NCBI GenBank assembly: GCA_020086605.1
Contig: JACBWW010000016.1
Location: forward strand, 25,479,234 to 25,543,233
Reading direction: 5' to 3'
DNA from: Lanius collurio
Lineage: Eukaryota > Chordata > Aves > Passeriformes > Laniidae
DNA length: 64,000 nt
The notes beneath the pieces were generated by a model that was given only the letters and a program-made list of their open reading frames with translations, was not told the DNA's origin and did no database searches. This document shows positions 1 to 12,662 of the stretch, piece by piece. Both the position numbers and the translations under genes were made by a program. The stretch's first letter is position 1. Every line of letters starts with the position of its first letter.

Positions 1-2931
1 CCCTGTCCCTGCAGAGGGGACACACAGACCCCCCCTCTGTCCTTGCCTCGCTTCCTTCACGCCTGATGGGTTCTCCAATACCCACCAATAAATTAATGCT
101 GATGAGAAATTATTTAATAGACTGAGCAGAATTTATCAGCATGAACTGCTGAGGATAAAACCAGCACAGAGGCCGGTCCCAGTAAATCCCAGTGAATCCC
201 AGCCCAGGCACTTCACACCAAGAGCACTTCTCAAATTTGGGACAAACCTCTGGGCTCAGGAAGGGCTGCAAGAACCTGCTTATAATTCAGGCACTCCAGC
301 CCAATGTACAGACCTGGGTGCTGTAATTCCACCTCTTTAACATAGATATTCTGTATAAAATTAATTACAAGTGAAAGTTTCCCCTCAGGGACAGGGGATG
401 GGCTCAAGCTTCAATTAAGACGAGAACACATTCAGAAGAAAAAAAATATTCTGCCTTCCTTTGCTTCAAAGGTTTGAGAGGAAAACAGGAGAAGTGTTAC
501 ATGATTATTCCCTCTAAAAGTCATTTTCCAGCCAAAACATCAGAAATAGATTTAAAAGGTGTTTCTCTCATTCAAAGGAAAGAAGGACAAAGCTGAGCCA
601 GCCTGGTCCAAAGAGAAGAAGACATTTCCATGTTCCTAATGCAAGTTTTCTGTTCTTTTCGACTTTTTTATTAAAACAGGTCAAAATTTTAATGGAGAAT
701 TATTTTTTTTTTTAAGAAAAAGCAAGTCTTTCACATAAGTGCTGTTGTGTAAGGTTTATCCCAAAGCTTGGCCTCATCCAGGGAGCTCAGTGCCTGAGAC
801 CCTGAGCAGCCCTGGGGTGCTCCTGCAGTGCCCACACAGCTGGGAATGCCCCAAACTCGGGGAACAACGAGCCCAGGAGCTCAGGGCAGGGAGGAACAGG
901 CAGCAGGTCCCTCCTGCCACATAAACTCACCTTGCATTACCCATGGGCTGAAGCAGAAGAGAGGCAGACCCAGCTCAAGGCCTGCCCACGGTGCTTGGCA
1001 GGCCAGGAGCTCATTTTCCTCTTTCCCTGATTACAAATAAATCCCCTTTTAAAAGACTGATGGATCTGGTCATGCTCTGAGTTTCTAATCATCCTTTTAA
1101 TCTCCCCCAGTACCTCAGGGCTGCTTTGGTGTGAGGCTGGGGATGGATGAGGAGGCCACAAAAGCCCCAGCTTAGGGCACAGAGGAGATGCAGTCCCCTG
1201 CAAATCCAGGTCCCCCAGATTTGCATCTGGATAAAGGACAGACCCCCTGGACACAAACAACACCCCACTTTTCCCTTGGATTCCCACTGTGGAACTCCAA
1301 GGACACACCTCCACTCCTCACTGTGCCAGCCTGGGGTGAGGGTCAGCAAAAGGAGGGGCTGGGGGAGCTCCTGCCCTAAGCGGTGCCCCAGGGGATCCCA
1401 AGGCTCCCACATCCCCTGCCTGGCAGTTTGGGAGCCCAGGCAAAGGTTAAGCCCAGCTGAGCAGCGTTCCCAGCTCCTTCTGCACTGCAGGAGTCTGGTA
1501 CCAGCCAGCACCATCCTTAGAGCAAGGTGAGGAGGGAAGGGGGCAGGAAAAGAGCAGCAGAGCCACAGAGTGCAAATGAAAACCTTCCCTACCCCCCCAC
1601 ACACAAAAAAGCCTTTGGAGAGCTAAGACTGGAATGTTTCTGTTTGGTTTTTGCAGCAACAAGAGCACCCACAGCCAGTGCTGGCTTTTGGCAGGGAAGG
1701 TTCCAGAATGTGGGATCAGATCCACAGGTTCTTCCTGCTGGGTGTCCATGGGGAGCCTCCTGAGGACAATCCAAGCAGGAGAGAGGCCAAGGCTGATGCC
1801 AAGCTGCAAAACCAGGAGCTGGACAGGAGAAGCCTCAACCTGATGGGACAAGAGCTTGGCCCACTGCTGTCCCTGGCAGTGGCACTTGGCCACACGTGGC
1901 TCTGCAGCCAGCTGCTGCAAGGGGAATGGTGCAGGGGCTGCTCAGGCAAGGAAATGTCCCTAAAATTCCCCTAATTCACCAGCAAAACCTGTATGAGGAG
2001 TTCCACGTGGGCTGAGATTCCCAGTGCTGTCCAGCACTGAGCTCTCCTTGGTGTTCCTGCAGCACTCATTTTGCAGGACTGCACAGATCCAGGAAAATAT
2101 TTGCTGTGATGTTGTCAGGTCCTCTCTGCTTGGGATTTCTGAGAATAAAATCCTGTCTGCTTATGAATTTGTGATGGGATGGAATTCCCAACCAGGTCAG
2201 CTGGGAGGCTGGAGGATCCTGCCCGACCGACCCTCCCTCCCAAGCCCTGCCAGGTCACAGTTCTGCTTAAATCCTGGGAAGAGAACACAACTCTGGGCCT
2301 GGCTGGGACTCAGAGTGTCCCAGGACAGCCCTGGATGGAGGAGGGAGTCTGAGCACAGAGTCAGGAATCCTCCTCCTCACCTCCTGCTGCCCCCCAGCAC
2401 AGACAGAGCTCACACAATCCTCTGCTGGACAGTTGGAACACGTGGAATTCAGCAAACACAACAGCTCAGGCTGTTCCAAGAGCCACGTTTTCCAAGCAGG
2501 CAGAGCCTGACCTGAGTTTGTGCTGGGAGTGACCTCCCCTCACAGTCTGAGCAGCAAACAGAGGTGATGGAATCTGCACATGCAAGTGAAGGCAGCCAAA
2601 GGTGCTCTGCTTCCCTCAGCAGAAGCCCTGGAAGGGAAAGGGATGCTTCCTGCATGGACTGCTGGGGGAAAAGCCATGGAGAATTCCTGCCAGCCAGCCA
2701 GAAGCCCACAGACTTTTATTTTTATAAATCTGGGGGCAAATGAAAGCCTTGGTAGAGCTGGAAGGAATCTAAAAATCCACGTGACACTTCCCTTCAGCCT
2801 AAAGCTACAGCAAAACTCTCTCCACTGGGATTTATCCCCAGGCTGGTGTTTCCAGGAATTTCACCGTGCAGGCAGCTCTGAGAGCTCAAAGGGAATGATC
2901 AAACAGTTTGTGGACTACCTAACCCTAACCA
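1..2931. other. Non-coding, no gene recognised
   Basis: Contains AT-rich stretches (about 60-160, 320-730) and GC-richer sequence from 740 on. Open frames are short and overlap on both strands without family resemblance. No CR1 end is clear here. Confidence 0.6.
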
Positions 2932-3222
2932 TGGAATCCCAGAATCCCAGACTGGCTTGGGTTGGAAGGGCACTTAAAGCCCACCTCATTCTCTGTTCCA
3001 TGGCAGGGACACCTCCCAGGCTTCTCCCAGCCCCAATGTCCAGCCTGGCCTTGGGCACTGCCAGGGATCCAGGGGCAGCCACAGCTGCTCTGGGCACCCT
3101 GTGCCAGGGCCTGCCCACCCTCCCAGGGCACAATTCCTGCCCAAGATCCCATCCAGCCCTGCCCTCTGGCACTGGGAAGCCATTCCCTGGGTCCTGTCCC
3201 TCCATGCCTTCTCCAAAGTTTG
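2932..3222 (-). mobile_element. CR1 LINE 3' fragment (subfamily A)
   Basis: Begins with the inverted 3' end GGAATCCCAGAATCCCAGACT and continues through the block shared by all subfamily-A copies here (CATGGCAGGGACACCTCCCA, TGTCCAGCCTGGCCTTGGGC, CAGCCACAGCTGCTCTGGGC) to ATTCCCTGGGTCCTGTCC. CR1 copies are normally 5'-truncated, as here. It is directly preceded by CTAACCCTAACC. Confidence 0.85.
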
Positions 3223-4330
3223 GCACCAATCACTACAGAAAGAACAAAAGAGTTTGTTCAAAAATGAACAAAATCCCAATTTCCTCTGACTCCAGTCCAT
3301 GGGGTAGGGCTGGAGCTGAGCAATCCAAGAGATTTCCCTGCAAAGAGCCCAAAGCCCCCATGGGGCAGCTGGAGCAAATGGATCTTTGCCCCTCTTTTAT
3401 TTCCTCCTGATTTAAATGAGAAGTTCCCCCCATGACAAGACACTGCAGCACAAGTTCGTTCAGGTGAATGTCTTAAGGAGGTGTTCAGGAGGAAATGGGC
3501 ACAATTCCCCAGTAAAACCCCTGCTCTGGCTGTTCTCTTGGACACACACGTGCTCCTGCCTCCCAGGATCCCACATCCCTTCTTCTCCCAAGGCAAAACC
3601 TGCCACTTTTAGCTCCACAGAAACAAATCTGGGTTCAAGCTTTGACCTTGCTCGCTGTGAGCAAACCCTCGGGGGCTGTGCTCCAGTGCCTGAGGCTGCT
3701 ATTCCTGCCGGGGCTCTTATTCCGGAGTGACACCGCTCCTCAGCCAGGAATAGCTGCAGGGCCCCTGCCGGGGCTTTCCTGCGTTCCAACAGAGCTGTCA
3801 CCGATGCCACTCCTGCCACCGATGGGGCTGGTGAAGAGGTGGAAGTGTGAAGAGAAATCTTGGGTTTTCATGGCCGGGTTCAGACGCAGAGAGAGCTGCC
3901 AGAAAAAACAGGCTCTGCTCCCAAAGCCTTGGGATTGGATGTGGAATCACCAGAAGGACAATCCCAGGGCCCCGGGGTGCCACCTCTGCCACCCCTTTGT
4001 GCCAGGCTGCAGCTGGAATTTCGTGGTGTTTATGGAGCTGAGCTGCATTTGTGGCCCTTGGAGGCTCCATGTGCTGCTCCCCACCCACCCAGGACCCCGC
4101 AGGCTCATCCCACTCCTTCCCCCCTCCCCAGCACAGGGAACTTGGGCATCTTCCAGCACCTTCAGACGTGGATCCACTGCTGGTTTGGGACCTGCAGGTC
4201 AGGCTCTGAGCCATGGGGACAGTCCAGGACACCTTCCCAGTGCCTCCCTGTGGATTCACAGCCAGCAGCTGCACTTCCAGCACCAGCTCATCCCAAGGGC
4301 CTTTCCTGTCCCAACCCAGACCTCCTGGCT
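3223..4330. other. Non-coding, no gene recognised
   Basis: Mixed-composition sequence with overlapping short open frames on both strands and no recognisable domain or repeat. Confidence 0.5.
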
Positions 4331-4470
4331 GTGCCATTCCTTACACCCTTTGGTACATTGATATCCCCCATCATTTTAAAAACACAGCTTAGAAATAGCA
4401 GCAATGCCAAAAATCCAGGGGATCTCACAGCAAGGGACAAACTTCCTGCCAAAACTGAGACCTCCCCAAA
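4331..4470 (+). repeat. Dispersed repeat of unknown family, copy 1
   Basis: Shares about 130 bp with 7692-7830 in the same orientation. Shared blocks are TGCCATTCCTTA, GTGGTACATT/TTGGTACATT, TTAGAAATAGCAGCAATGCC and GATCTCACAGCAAGGGACAA. Identity by eye is about 80 percent. It is not CR1-like. Confidence 0.7.
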
Positions 4471-7400
4471 AATGCCACCCCTTGGGCCCCTTGGCCAGGG
4501 CTGGTCACCCCTTCCCTCCTTTTCCCAATATCCTGCACACTCCTGTCCTCATGAATGCTGAGGATGAGGTTCACAGCTCTGCCAAACCCTATTCCCATGG
4601 GATGCACTCCAATGAAATTATCAAAGAGAATAAAATCCAGACCTTTACAGAAAAAATTCTCAAGTTCTCTGCAGGGGAGTTTTCAAAGTGAAGCCGCTTC
4701 CCTTCAAAATCCTTTTGTGTGGAAAACTTTGCAAAGATTTTTTTTTGCCCTCCAAACAAAATGTTGTCCCAGATTTTAGACCAGTTTCCCTTTTGGGAAG
4801 TCCTAGAAAAAATGGCCATGTTTAAACCAGAGCCCTGGCTGAAGGAGGGGGGGGTCTCTCCTGGCCAGGATGCTCCAGGAGAGCTCCCAACGGAGCAGAC
4901 GAGGATTCCTCAGGGAAGGAACCACGTTTTCCCTTGAGGAACCCCCAGTGTCCCACCTTGGGAAGCACACTCAGGCCCCTCTCAAATATTCCCAAGTGGG
5001 GGCACATTTGGGGTACAACTGGGGCTTTGTGCCACTTGTGCCCTCCAAAAGCGTCCCAGCACCACCCTGGGGGGTGCCACATCCACTTTTCCCATGGACA
5101 ACCTGACCAAAGAAGCCCCAGCTGACCCTGGGTGAGGCACTGGCACAATGCAGGATTTATTCCCAGCCCAGCAGCTGGAAAATGGGAAGAATCCTTTAGC
5201 CTGGAGTAAAGGCAGTGTGTCCTGCCAACCCCACAGACGCCAGGGCAGGTGCCAGGCTCTGGGAATGCAGAGAGCCCTCACCAAGCCCAGCTCCAGCCTG
5301 GCACTGATTATCATCCTCCGTGCTTCAGTCATCAGCTTTGCTCATTTGGCTCCCAGAGCAGTTGTTTCAATGGGAACTGGAGGCACTCAGCACATTCCAA
5401 ACGTAAATCCCAGATTTTCTGCACCAAAGCGGGATGAGGGAGGTCTGTGGGGGCCTGTGCAGCTCCTCCTGCTCTCCAGTGGGTGACAAACACCGGTAAT
5501 TAAAATAGTTTGTAATTGTCTTGGAAAGGTTAAAAATGCTGCAGCACAAAATTTGGACTTTTCCTGACTGAAATGCACTTTTCTCCCCTGGCTCCCTGGG
5601 CCGTCTCCATGGCTACCAGGAGATTGCTGGGCTGCCTGTGCCAGCTAATTGATTTCCAGGAAGGAATGATTAATAAAGAACAACAGAGTCTCCCTCCTTG
5701 GCAGGGCACTTCCCCCAGCAGCCTCTTCCCCCTTCTCTGGGAGCACACCTGGACTCTGGAGGCAGATCCAGCCTGTGCCATAAATCCCACCCCACAAACA
5801 CCTGGAATTCCCCCACCCTGCAGGGATCAAATGGGTGAGAATCCTTCAGTCAGGATGGCTGCTGCACTTCAGAAGGGAATTATGGTTGATATAAAAGAGA
5901 TTGGATCCGAGCCCCGCGCTCTTCCCATTAATCCTTCGCACTCGCCCGACCATGGATTAAATTGCATTCCTGGAAAGCAGAGCCCTGGTGTCAAAGCAGC
6001 CCTGAGAGAAAAGGATTTTCCTCTGCTTCCTCCCTGGGAGCCTGGAGCTGGCCAGGGGTGGAGGGAAAGCTGCACCCTCACCCTGCCATCCCCAAATCCT
6101 GCCATCCCCAAATCCTGCCCTGGGGAGGGCCAGACACACCTGGGCATCTCAGGGGTGCCCTTTCCAGCCAGCTCTGCTACACAGAAACCAAAACCATGTC
6201 AAAATCCCAATATTTTGGAGCTCTTTCCCTTAATCCTTCACCAGGATGCTGGACAGCGCTGCCCATGGCTCCAGGTTTTTATTTATTTTCCTCCTGCAGG
6301 TGATGACGTTTGATATAAACCCTCAATCTCCATTTCAAGCATCATCTTAGACAGAAATGCAAAGAAAAATTTGGATGGAGGTTCTGCTGATGCCTGAGCC
6401 CTTGACGCAAGATTTAAAGCCCTCCTGAACAGCTCCAAGAAGAATTAATTCCTGAATGAATTCCTGGCAGTGGAGCTGCACATGCCCCACGCCTGCCTGG
6501 TGCCAGCACTGCACACACGCCCTGCCCGAAGTGGAACAGGGACAAATTCCAGCCTTTCTGTGCCAAAAGCGCCTCTGGAGTGCCTGCAGGGGGTTCTCAG
6601 CGCGCCCCTCTGGGCTCCACAGCCAGCTGCAGCCTCCGTGGCCCAGTGACCCACAGAGATGCCCTGGGATGAGCAGCGGGACAGCCTCTCACGGCTTCCA
6701 AGGGCCCTGCTTGGCTTTTCCTGCTTATTTGTATCCTCAGGGACACAGATCCCAGCCCGGGGCTCGGCGGGGCCGGGCTCGGGCGCTCAGAGCATCCCCC
6801 GGGAGCAGCCGGGTCCCGTCCCTGCCGGGCTGGGAACGCTGTGACCGCCCCTGCCCAGCCAGGAGCGGCTCAGGAGGGGTTTGGAACCCGCAGGGAGGCA
6901 GAAAACGCCCGGCAGTGATCGCGGGGGGAAGGGGGCAGTGCCCGGCCGGGCTCCTCCTGCAGAGGTGCCCATCCCCGCCCTGCCCACCCCAAGCCCACCC
7001 GGGGCCGGCAGCCCCAAGGGCTCATCCCTGCTCCGAGGGCGCTGGGAGAGGCCCGGCAGCCCCGGGTGCTGCTATTTACACATTTCCACCTCAGACTTTA
7101 CACCCCGGTGTAACCCTGCCTCATTTTGCTTGGATTTCAGCGCCAAATCCCCAATTTTCTCCGGGAAGGGCGCCGGGAGCGGCCGCTCCGCAGGCACCCC
7201 AAGGCTCCGGGGGTGTGAGCGCACACCCGGCCGGGGGCTGCCTGCAGAGAGTCCCTAAAACAGCGCTCGGGAAAATAAAAAGGGGCTTTTGGCTTCCTTG
7301 CCAGGCTCCTCTGGCGTTCCTGGGCAACGGGAGGGGAGATCAATCCGAATCAAAGAAGAAGGAGCTGAGCCCGCCTGGGCTGTGCCTCAGCCAACACGAA

Positions 7401-7691
7401 AACACGGCATTATCGATGCCACATCCTCTGCACTCCCGCAGTGATTAAATAATTAGGGGGAGACATTAAAAATTACTCCAAACGAGCGGAATTTTTAAGC
7501 TCTCCCTCCTCCCCTCCCTGTGCTGGCTGGGAGGGTTTTTTTTAATCATGGACTTTTTTTTTTTTTAAAGTTGGCAAAATGAAATGTGGCAGCAGGATAA
7601 ATGGTATTTTTGCAACAGAAGCAAAGCACATTTGGGCTGGTTTGGGTGAGGAGGAGTGGTTGTAGCTGCTGGAAATGAGCTGGTTCCTGAC
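4471..7691. other. Non-coding, including a CpG-rich patch at about 6740-7260
   Basis: No gene recognised. A 17-bp direct duplication (CCATCCCCAAATCCTG units) lies at 6084-6118. From about 6740 to 7260 the sequence is markedly GC- and CpG-rich (for example GGCTCGGCGGGGCCGGG), unlike its flanks. Confidence 0.5.
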
Positions 7692-7830
7692 TCTGCCATT
7701 CCTTAAACCTTGTGGTACATTAATATTCTCCAGATTTTTAAAAATACACCTTAGAAATAGCAGCAATGCCAGAAATCCAGCAGATCTCACAGCAAGGGAC
7801 AAATTTCTGGACAAAACTGAACTTTCCTGG
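7692..7830 (+). repeat. Dispersed repeat of unknown family, copy 2
   Basis: Second copy of the element at 4331-4470, same orientation, 3.36 kb apart. Conserved blocks are TTAGAAATAGCAGCAATGCC and GATCTCACAGCAAGGGACAA. Confidence 0.7.
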
Positions 7831-9440
7831 ATAAAAATGGGTGATTTCCAACAGCCACTGGTGAGAAAGGGCCCGTGGGGAGGGATCTGGACTTGCAGGA
7901 TGCTTGAAAATTATTAATAAACAGTTAATTAATAAAGAACCTCTGGAGTGCTGGCTTGTGGCAGAGCATTCCCAGAGCATGTCCCATCCTTGCTGTGTTA
8001 AATGGATAAATCCCTTTTTCCTAAAGGAGACCTTTCAAACCTGCTCCAAAGGATAATTTTTACACTGAATAAATAAATTTTTACAGCAACTTTTTGTCCA
8101 CAATATTTTTATGCCCAACTCCACCTGTGAGCTGCAAAAGCAGTTCCAAAAGGAATTCCATGTTCATATGGGGTCAAAGCAGCAGCTTCCTGATAAACAC
8201 ATGGAGCAGGCAGGTTGGGATAAACAGAACGTCCAGGTACTGATCCAAACTAAAATATTTGGGGAATTTAGGAACTGGAAGTTGACACTTAATTCCTTTT
8301 CACCCACCACAACAGGGAAATAAAGAGGAAAAATTTCGAATGTGTTCGTTACTGTGCTCCAGCTGTTCATTTTTCATGGATCACCTTTGCTGTTGGATTC
8401 CCAGGCAAAAAAATATTCCCGAAGAGGTGACTCAAAGTTCAGAGCATTGTGCCTGCCGGAGAACTTGGCCATTTGCTCCTTTAAATTGTAAAAGTGTCCC
8501 GCTGCCCTCTCCCCTCCAAAACGCCACCCCGGCGGTTCCAGCCCAAGCCGCAGGGATTCCCAGTTTCCCCAGCCCTGGAGCAGCCACTGGGAGCGGGTCC
8601 CGCTCTCACCGCCCTGTCAGGACCCGTTTGCAGCTCTGCCCAAAAACACCCCAAATCCCTGGAATTGCTGCTGTCCCGGAGCGGGAGCGTGGGCAGGGCT
8701 GTGCCCCCGGAGCCTCCTGCACTGGGGTTCTGCCACCAAGCCCGACATTCCCTCTCCCCAAACCTCGAGCTCGTTCCCAACTCCGCTCCTGAAATCCTTG
8801 GATTGCCTCAGGTCCTGAGGATTCCCACGCGGAGCAAACTCAGCAGCAGCATCCAAGGGGAGCCCGTGCTGATGATGGGATGGCAGCTGCTCTGCCGGAG
8901 CTGTAAACCCCGAGGTTGGCATGGCAACAGCTGCTCCCACACTGCCGGGGCTGCTCGGGATCCCGGGAGGAAACGCCCGGGATTTTGTCTGGATGCCGAA
9001 GCTGCGTTTGGCTGAGGCACCAAACAAGCAGCTCGGCCAGGAGGGCACTGGGTGCTTTTTGTTGGCCAGAAGGGCTGGAATTTTAAAATTAAATTTTTAA
9101 AAATTAAATAACCCCAATAAATATAATAAATAATATCAATGAACAAAAATACATGTAAAATAAATAGTAAAAAATAAATTTTAAAATAACGCTTTTAACA
9201 CATAACATTTTCCTGAATTCAGGCTGCTTTTGGCACCCCGAGCTCCTCCTCAACACCAGCAAGGACTCACTGCTGGAGATGCCCTGTCCAAGTGCCACCA
9301 GGCTTCGCTGCCACATTGTCCCAGCCCTCTCCCTCCTGTGCTGTCCCAGGTCCTGCCCAGGATCCCTGGAGCGAAGCCACTCCTGGGAAAAGCCTCAGCC
9401 CCCCCCGGCTGGAAGGGGGCACACCCCACCTGTGCAGAGA
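7831..9440. other. Non-coding, no gene recognised
   Basis: AT-rich at 7900-8350, GC-rich at 8480-9010, then a strongly A/T-rich low-complexity stretch at 9070-9200 (AAATTAAATTTTTAAAAATT-like). No coding signal beyond random open frames. Confidence 0.5.
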
Positions 9441-9601
9441 GCCCTTGGAAGGACAGCGGGATGAGGAGCTCCTTTGGAAGGACAGGGGGATGAGGAGCTC
9501 CCTTGGAAGGACAGGGGGATGAGGAGCTCCCTTGGAAGGACAGGGGGATGAGGAGCTCCCTTGGAAGGGCAGGGGGATGAGGAGCTCCCTTGGAAGGACA
9601 G
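9441..9601 (+). repeat. 29-bp tandem repeat, about 5.5 copies
   Basis: Units of ATGAGGAGCTCCCTTGGAAGG plus ACAGGGGG start at 9461, 9490, 9519, 9548 and 9577. The array ends at an ambiguous base (N) at 9602, so its true copy number may be underestimated. Confidence 0.9.
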
Positions 9602-9695
9602 NGCAGGGCTTCAGTCTGACACCTCCAGCATTCCTCATTTCCTCATCAGTGTCTCCCCCCTTGCTCATTCCACTCTAAATTCAACTACAGAAAAA

Positions 9696-9975
9696 GGGAT
9701 CCCAGAATCCCAGACTGGCTGGGGTTGGGAGAGACTTTAAACATCACCCAGTGCCACCCCTGCCATGGCAGGGACACCTCCCACTGTCCCAGGCTGCTCC
9801 CAGCCCCAATGTCCAGCCTGGCCTTGGGCACTGCCAGGGATCCAGGGGCAGCCACAGCTGCTCTGGGCACCCTGTGCCAGGGCCTGCCCACCCTCCCAGG
9901 GCACAATTCCTGCCCCAGATCCCATCCAGCCCTGCCCTCTGGCACTGGGAACCATTCCCTGTGTCCTGTCCATTG
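9696..9975 (-). mobile_element. CR1 LINE 3' fragment (subfamily A)
   Basis: Inverted 3' end ATCCCAGAATCCCAGACTGG, then the shared CR1 core to CCATTCCCTGTGTCCTGTCC. Confidence 0.85.
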
Positions 9976-11085
9976 TAAATATTCCTCTCCCATCTTCCTG
10001 CAGGTCCCTTCAGGAAAGGTCCCAGTTAGGTCACCTGGAGCTTCTCCTCCCCAGCAGGAGACACCTCAGGGGCTTTTCCCGAGCAGTTTGTGGGGCAGCA
10101 GCTCTGCCCCACTGCAGGAACAGCTCCTGGGATCCTTCTGGCTCCTGCTTCTTGCCCCTACCCACAGCCAGGGTCCCATCACACTCCACACCTGCCTTTT
10201 CCAGTGTGTATTTTCCTCTGCTGGGATCTCCCCCCGAGGCTGGGTGTTCACAGAGCTCGTACATTCCCTCAGAACACACTTTTTCCTCAGAAAATCAGTT
10301 TTGTGGGAAGGCCCTGACTCAGCAGGTCTGCCCCTTCTTACACCTTCAAAGTGCTCTGCTGGCACTGGGGACAAAAGTGTGACTTTCATTTCCTAAAGCC
10401 AGTGGTTTCCACAGAGCCAAGGCTGAAAGGTCTCCTCTCCCCTACAGGTCACCAAGAAGCCACCACTGCTGAAACTCAGAGGTGTCACAGCTTTTCTTGA
10501 GCTGCAGAGCTCCAGCTGCACTCCCAGGGACAGCAGCAAGGAAAACACTCCTGAAAAACACGGGCACGAACCCCACAAACCCCTTCATCGCTATCCCAAA
10601 GTGATTTTTCCCATTGGAATTGTCCTTCAGAGCCTTCCCAGGCATCGCTGGCACCCCCTGCTGTCCGACACTGCAGCCCAGACTCAGCTTTTCCCCTGGG
10701 ATTCTCCTTCTTCTGGGGCATTGGGAAGCTCAGCACCGTCCTCCCTTCCTTAGGCTCTACCCAGGATAAGTCACCTCCCTCTGGCACCGCTTCCCCAGGA
10801 GCTGTGGGATTTGTAACCCCAGGTTTTCACACCTGGCCCTTCTACAGATCTCAGGGGTGGTTTCGTGCATTCCCAGCATAAAAAGTGGCTTTGCTCCCCC
10901 AAAATTCAGGGAGAAGCAGGGGACAGAGGATCCCAGGGGATGTCCCAGCACAGAATTCCTGCCCAGGCAGGACAGGAGGGATTTCACTGGCAGGGATAGG
11001 ATCAGCATGCAGGGATTCCCCTTTGAGCTCCAGAACCAGCTGAAAATGCTGGAGATTAAGGACCTCAGCCCCTCAGATCTCCCCA
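9976..11085. other. Non-coding, no gene recognised
   Basis: Unique-looking, moderately GC-rich sequence. No domain, RNA gene or clear repeat was seen. Confidence 0.5.
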
Positions 11086-11235
11086 GGGAATGGTCCCAGC
11101 CCCGAGGCTGCCAGAGCTCCAGGAGCGTTTGGACACCACTCCCAGGGATGCCCAGGGGGGGATTTTGGGATTGTCCTGTGTAGGGCCAGGAGCTGGAGCC
11201 ACGATCCCTGTGGATCCTTCCAGCTCAGGACATTG
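11086..11235 (+). mobile_element. CR1 LINE 3' fragment (subfamily B)
   Basis: Matches the end of the copy at 54596-55002: CCCGAGGCTGCCAGAGCTCC, GGGATGCCCAGGG, GATCCCTGTGG followed by CCTTCCAGCTC. Confidence 0.75.
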
Positions 11236-12459
11236 CAGGAGTTACTGACTCAGAGCTGTGAGCAACCTGCACCTTAAAAACCCAGGGAACTGGGACTGTT
11301 CCAGCAGGGAAACATTCCTGCCCAGGGCTGTACTCCCAGGATTCTTCAGCCAGGAGATGCCCATGGGTGTGACAAAGTCACGGAATTCTCTCCAGAACCC
11401 CAAATTTCCTGACATGGTCCCAGGAGGGAGCACACCCCAGGAGCTGGCTGTCCCTGTCCTTGGCCCCTGGGCTGTGGGAGCATCCCTGGGGATCTGCCCT
11501 TGCCCCCTGGCACCACCAGAGGCATCCCCTGAGCAGGACAACCCCAAATCCCTCACAAAGCTGCTCCTCACCACCACAGCCTCCCATCTCCAGCAGTGCC
11601 TGCAGTGGAAGAAAGCTGGGAAGGGGATGACAATGAGCTGCCCTACTTCAGTGCTATTTCTGAGAGCTTTGCCTAAAATCTGGGACTGTGGCACCATCCC
11701 TGAGGCTTCCCCACAGCCAGGATGCCCCCACCCCAACAGGGCTGACCCTCAGCCGTGCTGGCATTATTTTCCTTTAAAATGACACCCCCCCTAATTTTAA
11801 TATATTCGAGGAGAGCTGTAACTGAGCTCCCACGTACGAGGGTGTCTGTTCGAGTGAGACAAAGTTTTGCAATTCAAAACCCATTTCTTCCCCCAAACTC
11901 TGAAGCAGCGACCACATCCCTCCAGCACTGCACAGCCTCAGTGCAGAATCATTGTCCATTTGCAATTAAATCCCTTGCACACATTAAATCCTCCTGTTCC
12001 ATCCACACACCCATTGAAAGGCGGCAGCAAAAGGAGCCAAATTTGGTTCAGATTTGTTATGGACAAGCTCCAAGCGTGGTGAGGGTTGTGCTGCCTCTCT
12101 GGAGGTGGCAGTTTCTCAGCCCTGCAATGACAAGTGAGGAGCACAACCTTGTTTCAGGAGGCTTTTCTGCAGGTTTTAAATAGCCTGGCAGGAGTGCAGC
12201 CCTGCAGCTCCTGAATACCAATGCACAGCTCTGCACCTCCTCAGGGCCCAGCAGAGCCTCAGGGCCCAGCACCTCCCATTCAGCTGAGATCAGATTTAGA
12301 CAGAATGGCACAGCCCACTCGAATTTACACAGATTAATCAAATTCTTTGCCCATTTTCTATTTCAAAATTAAAGAAAGCTGTGGTTGCCCAAAACAACCC
12401 CAGAAAAGGCAGCTGTGCAGCAGAGCAGCAGCATCTCCCCTCCCTTGGGATAACAATCA
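11236..12459. other. Non-coding, no gene recognised
   Basis: Contains a small local duplication of CTCAGGGCCCAGCA at 12240-12275. No other structure was seen. Confidence 0.5.
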
Positions 12460-12662
12460 TGGAATCCCAGACTGGTCTGGGTTAGAAAGGACCTTAAAAC
12501 TCATTTATTCCATGGGCAGGGACACCTCCCCCTGTCCCAGGCTGCTCCCAGCCCCAATGTCCAGCCTGGCCTTGGGCACTGCCAGGGATCCAGGGGCAGC
12601 CACAGCTGCTCTGGGCACCCTGTGCCAGGGCCTGCCCACCCTCCCAGGGGACAATTCCTGCT
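12460..12662 (-). mobile_element. CR1 LINE 3' fragment (subfamily A)
   Basis: Starts ATGGAATCCCAGACTGGTCT and runs through the shared core to GGGGACAATTCCTGC, where homology stops. Confidence 0.8.

Noticed and set aside
2919..2931. Telomere-like CTAACCCTAACC next to a CR1
   Set aside because: Only two units; not enough for an interstitial telomeric repeat.
1..2931. Possible 3' exons of CTH, expected on this side by human gene order
   Set aside because: No reading frame resembles the cystathionine gamma-lyase C-terminus; the gene probably lies further left.
10880..10905. Possible EP3 alternative tail exon (EFWG-like reading on the minus strand)
   Set aside because: A four-residue match 38 kb from exon 2 without a stop at the expected place or a convincing acceptor; chance.
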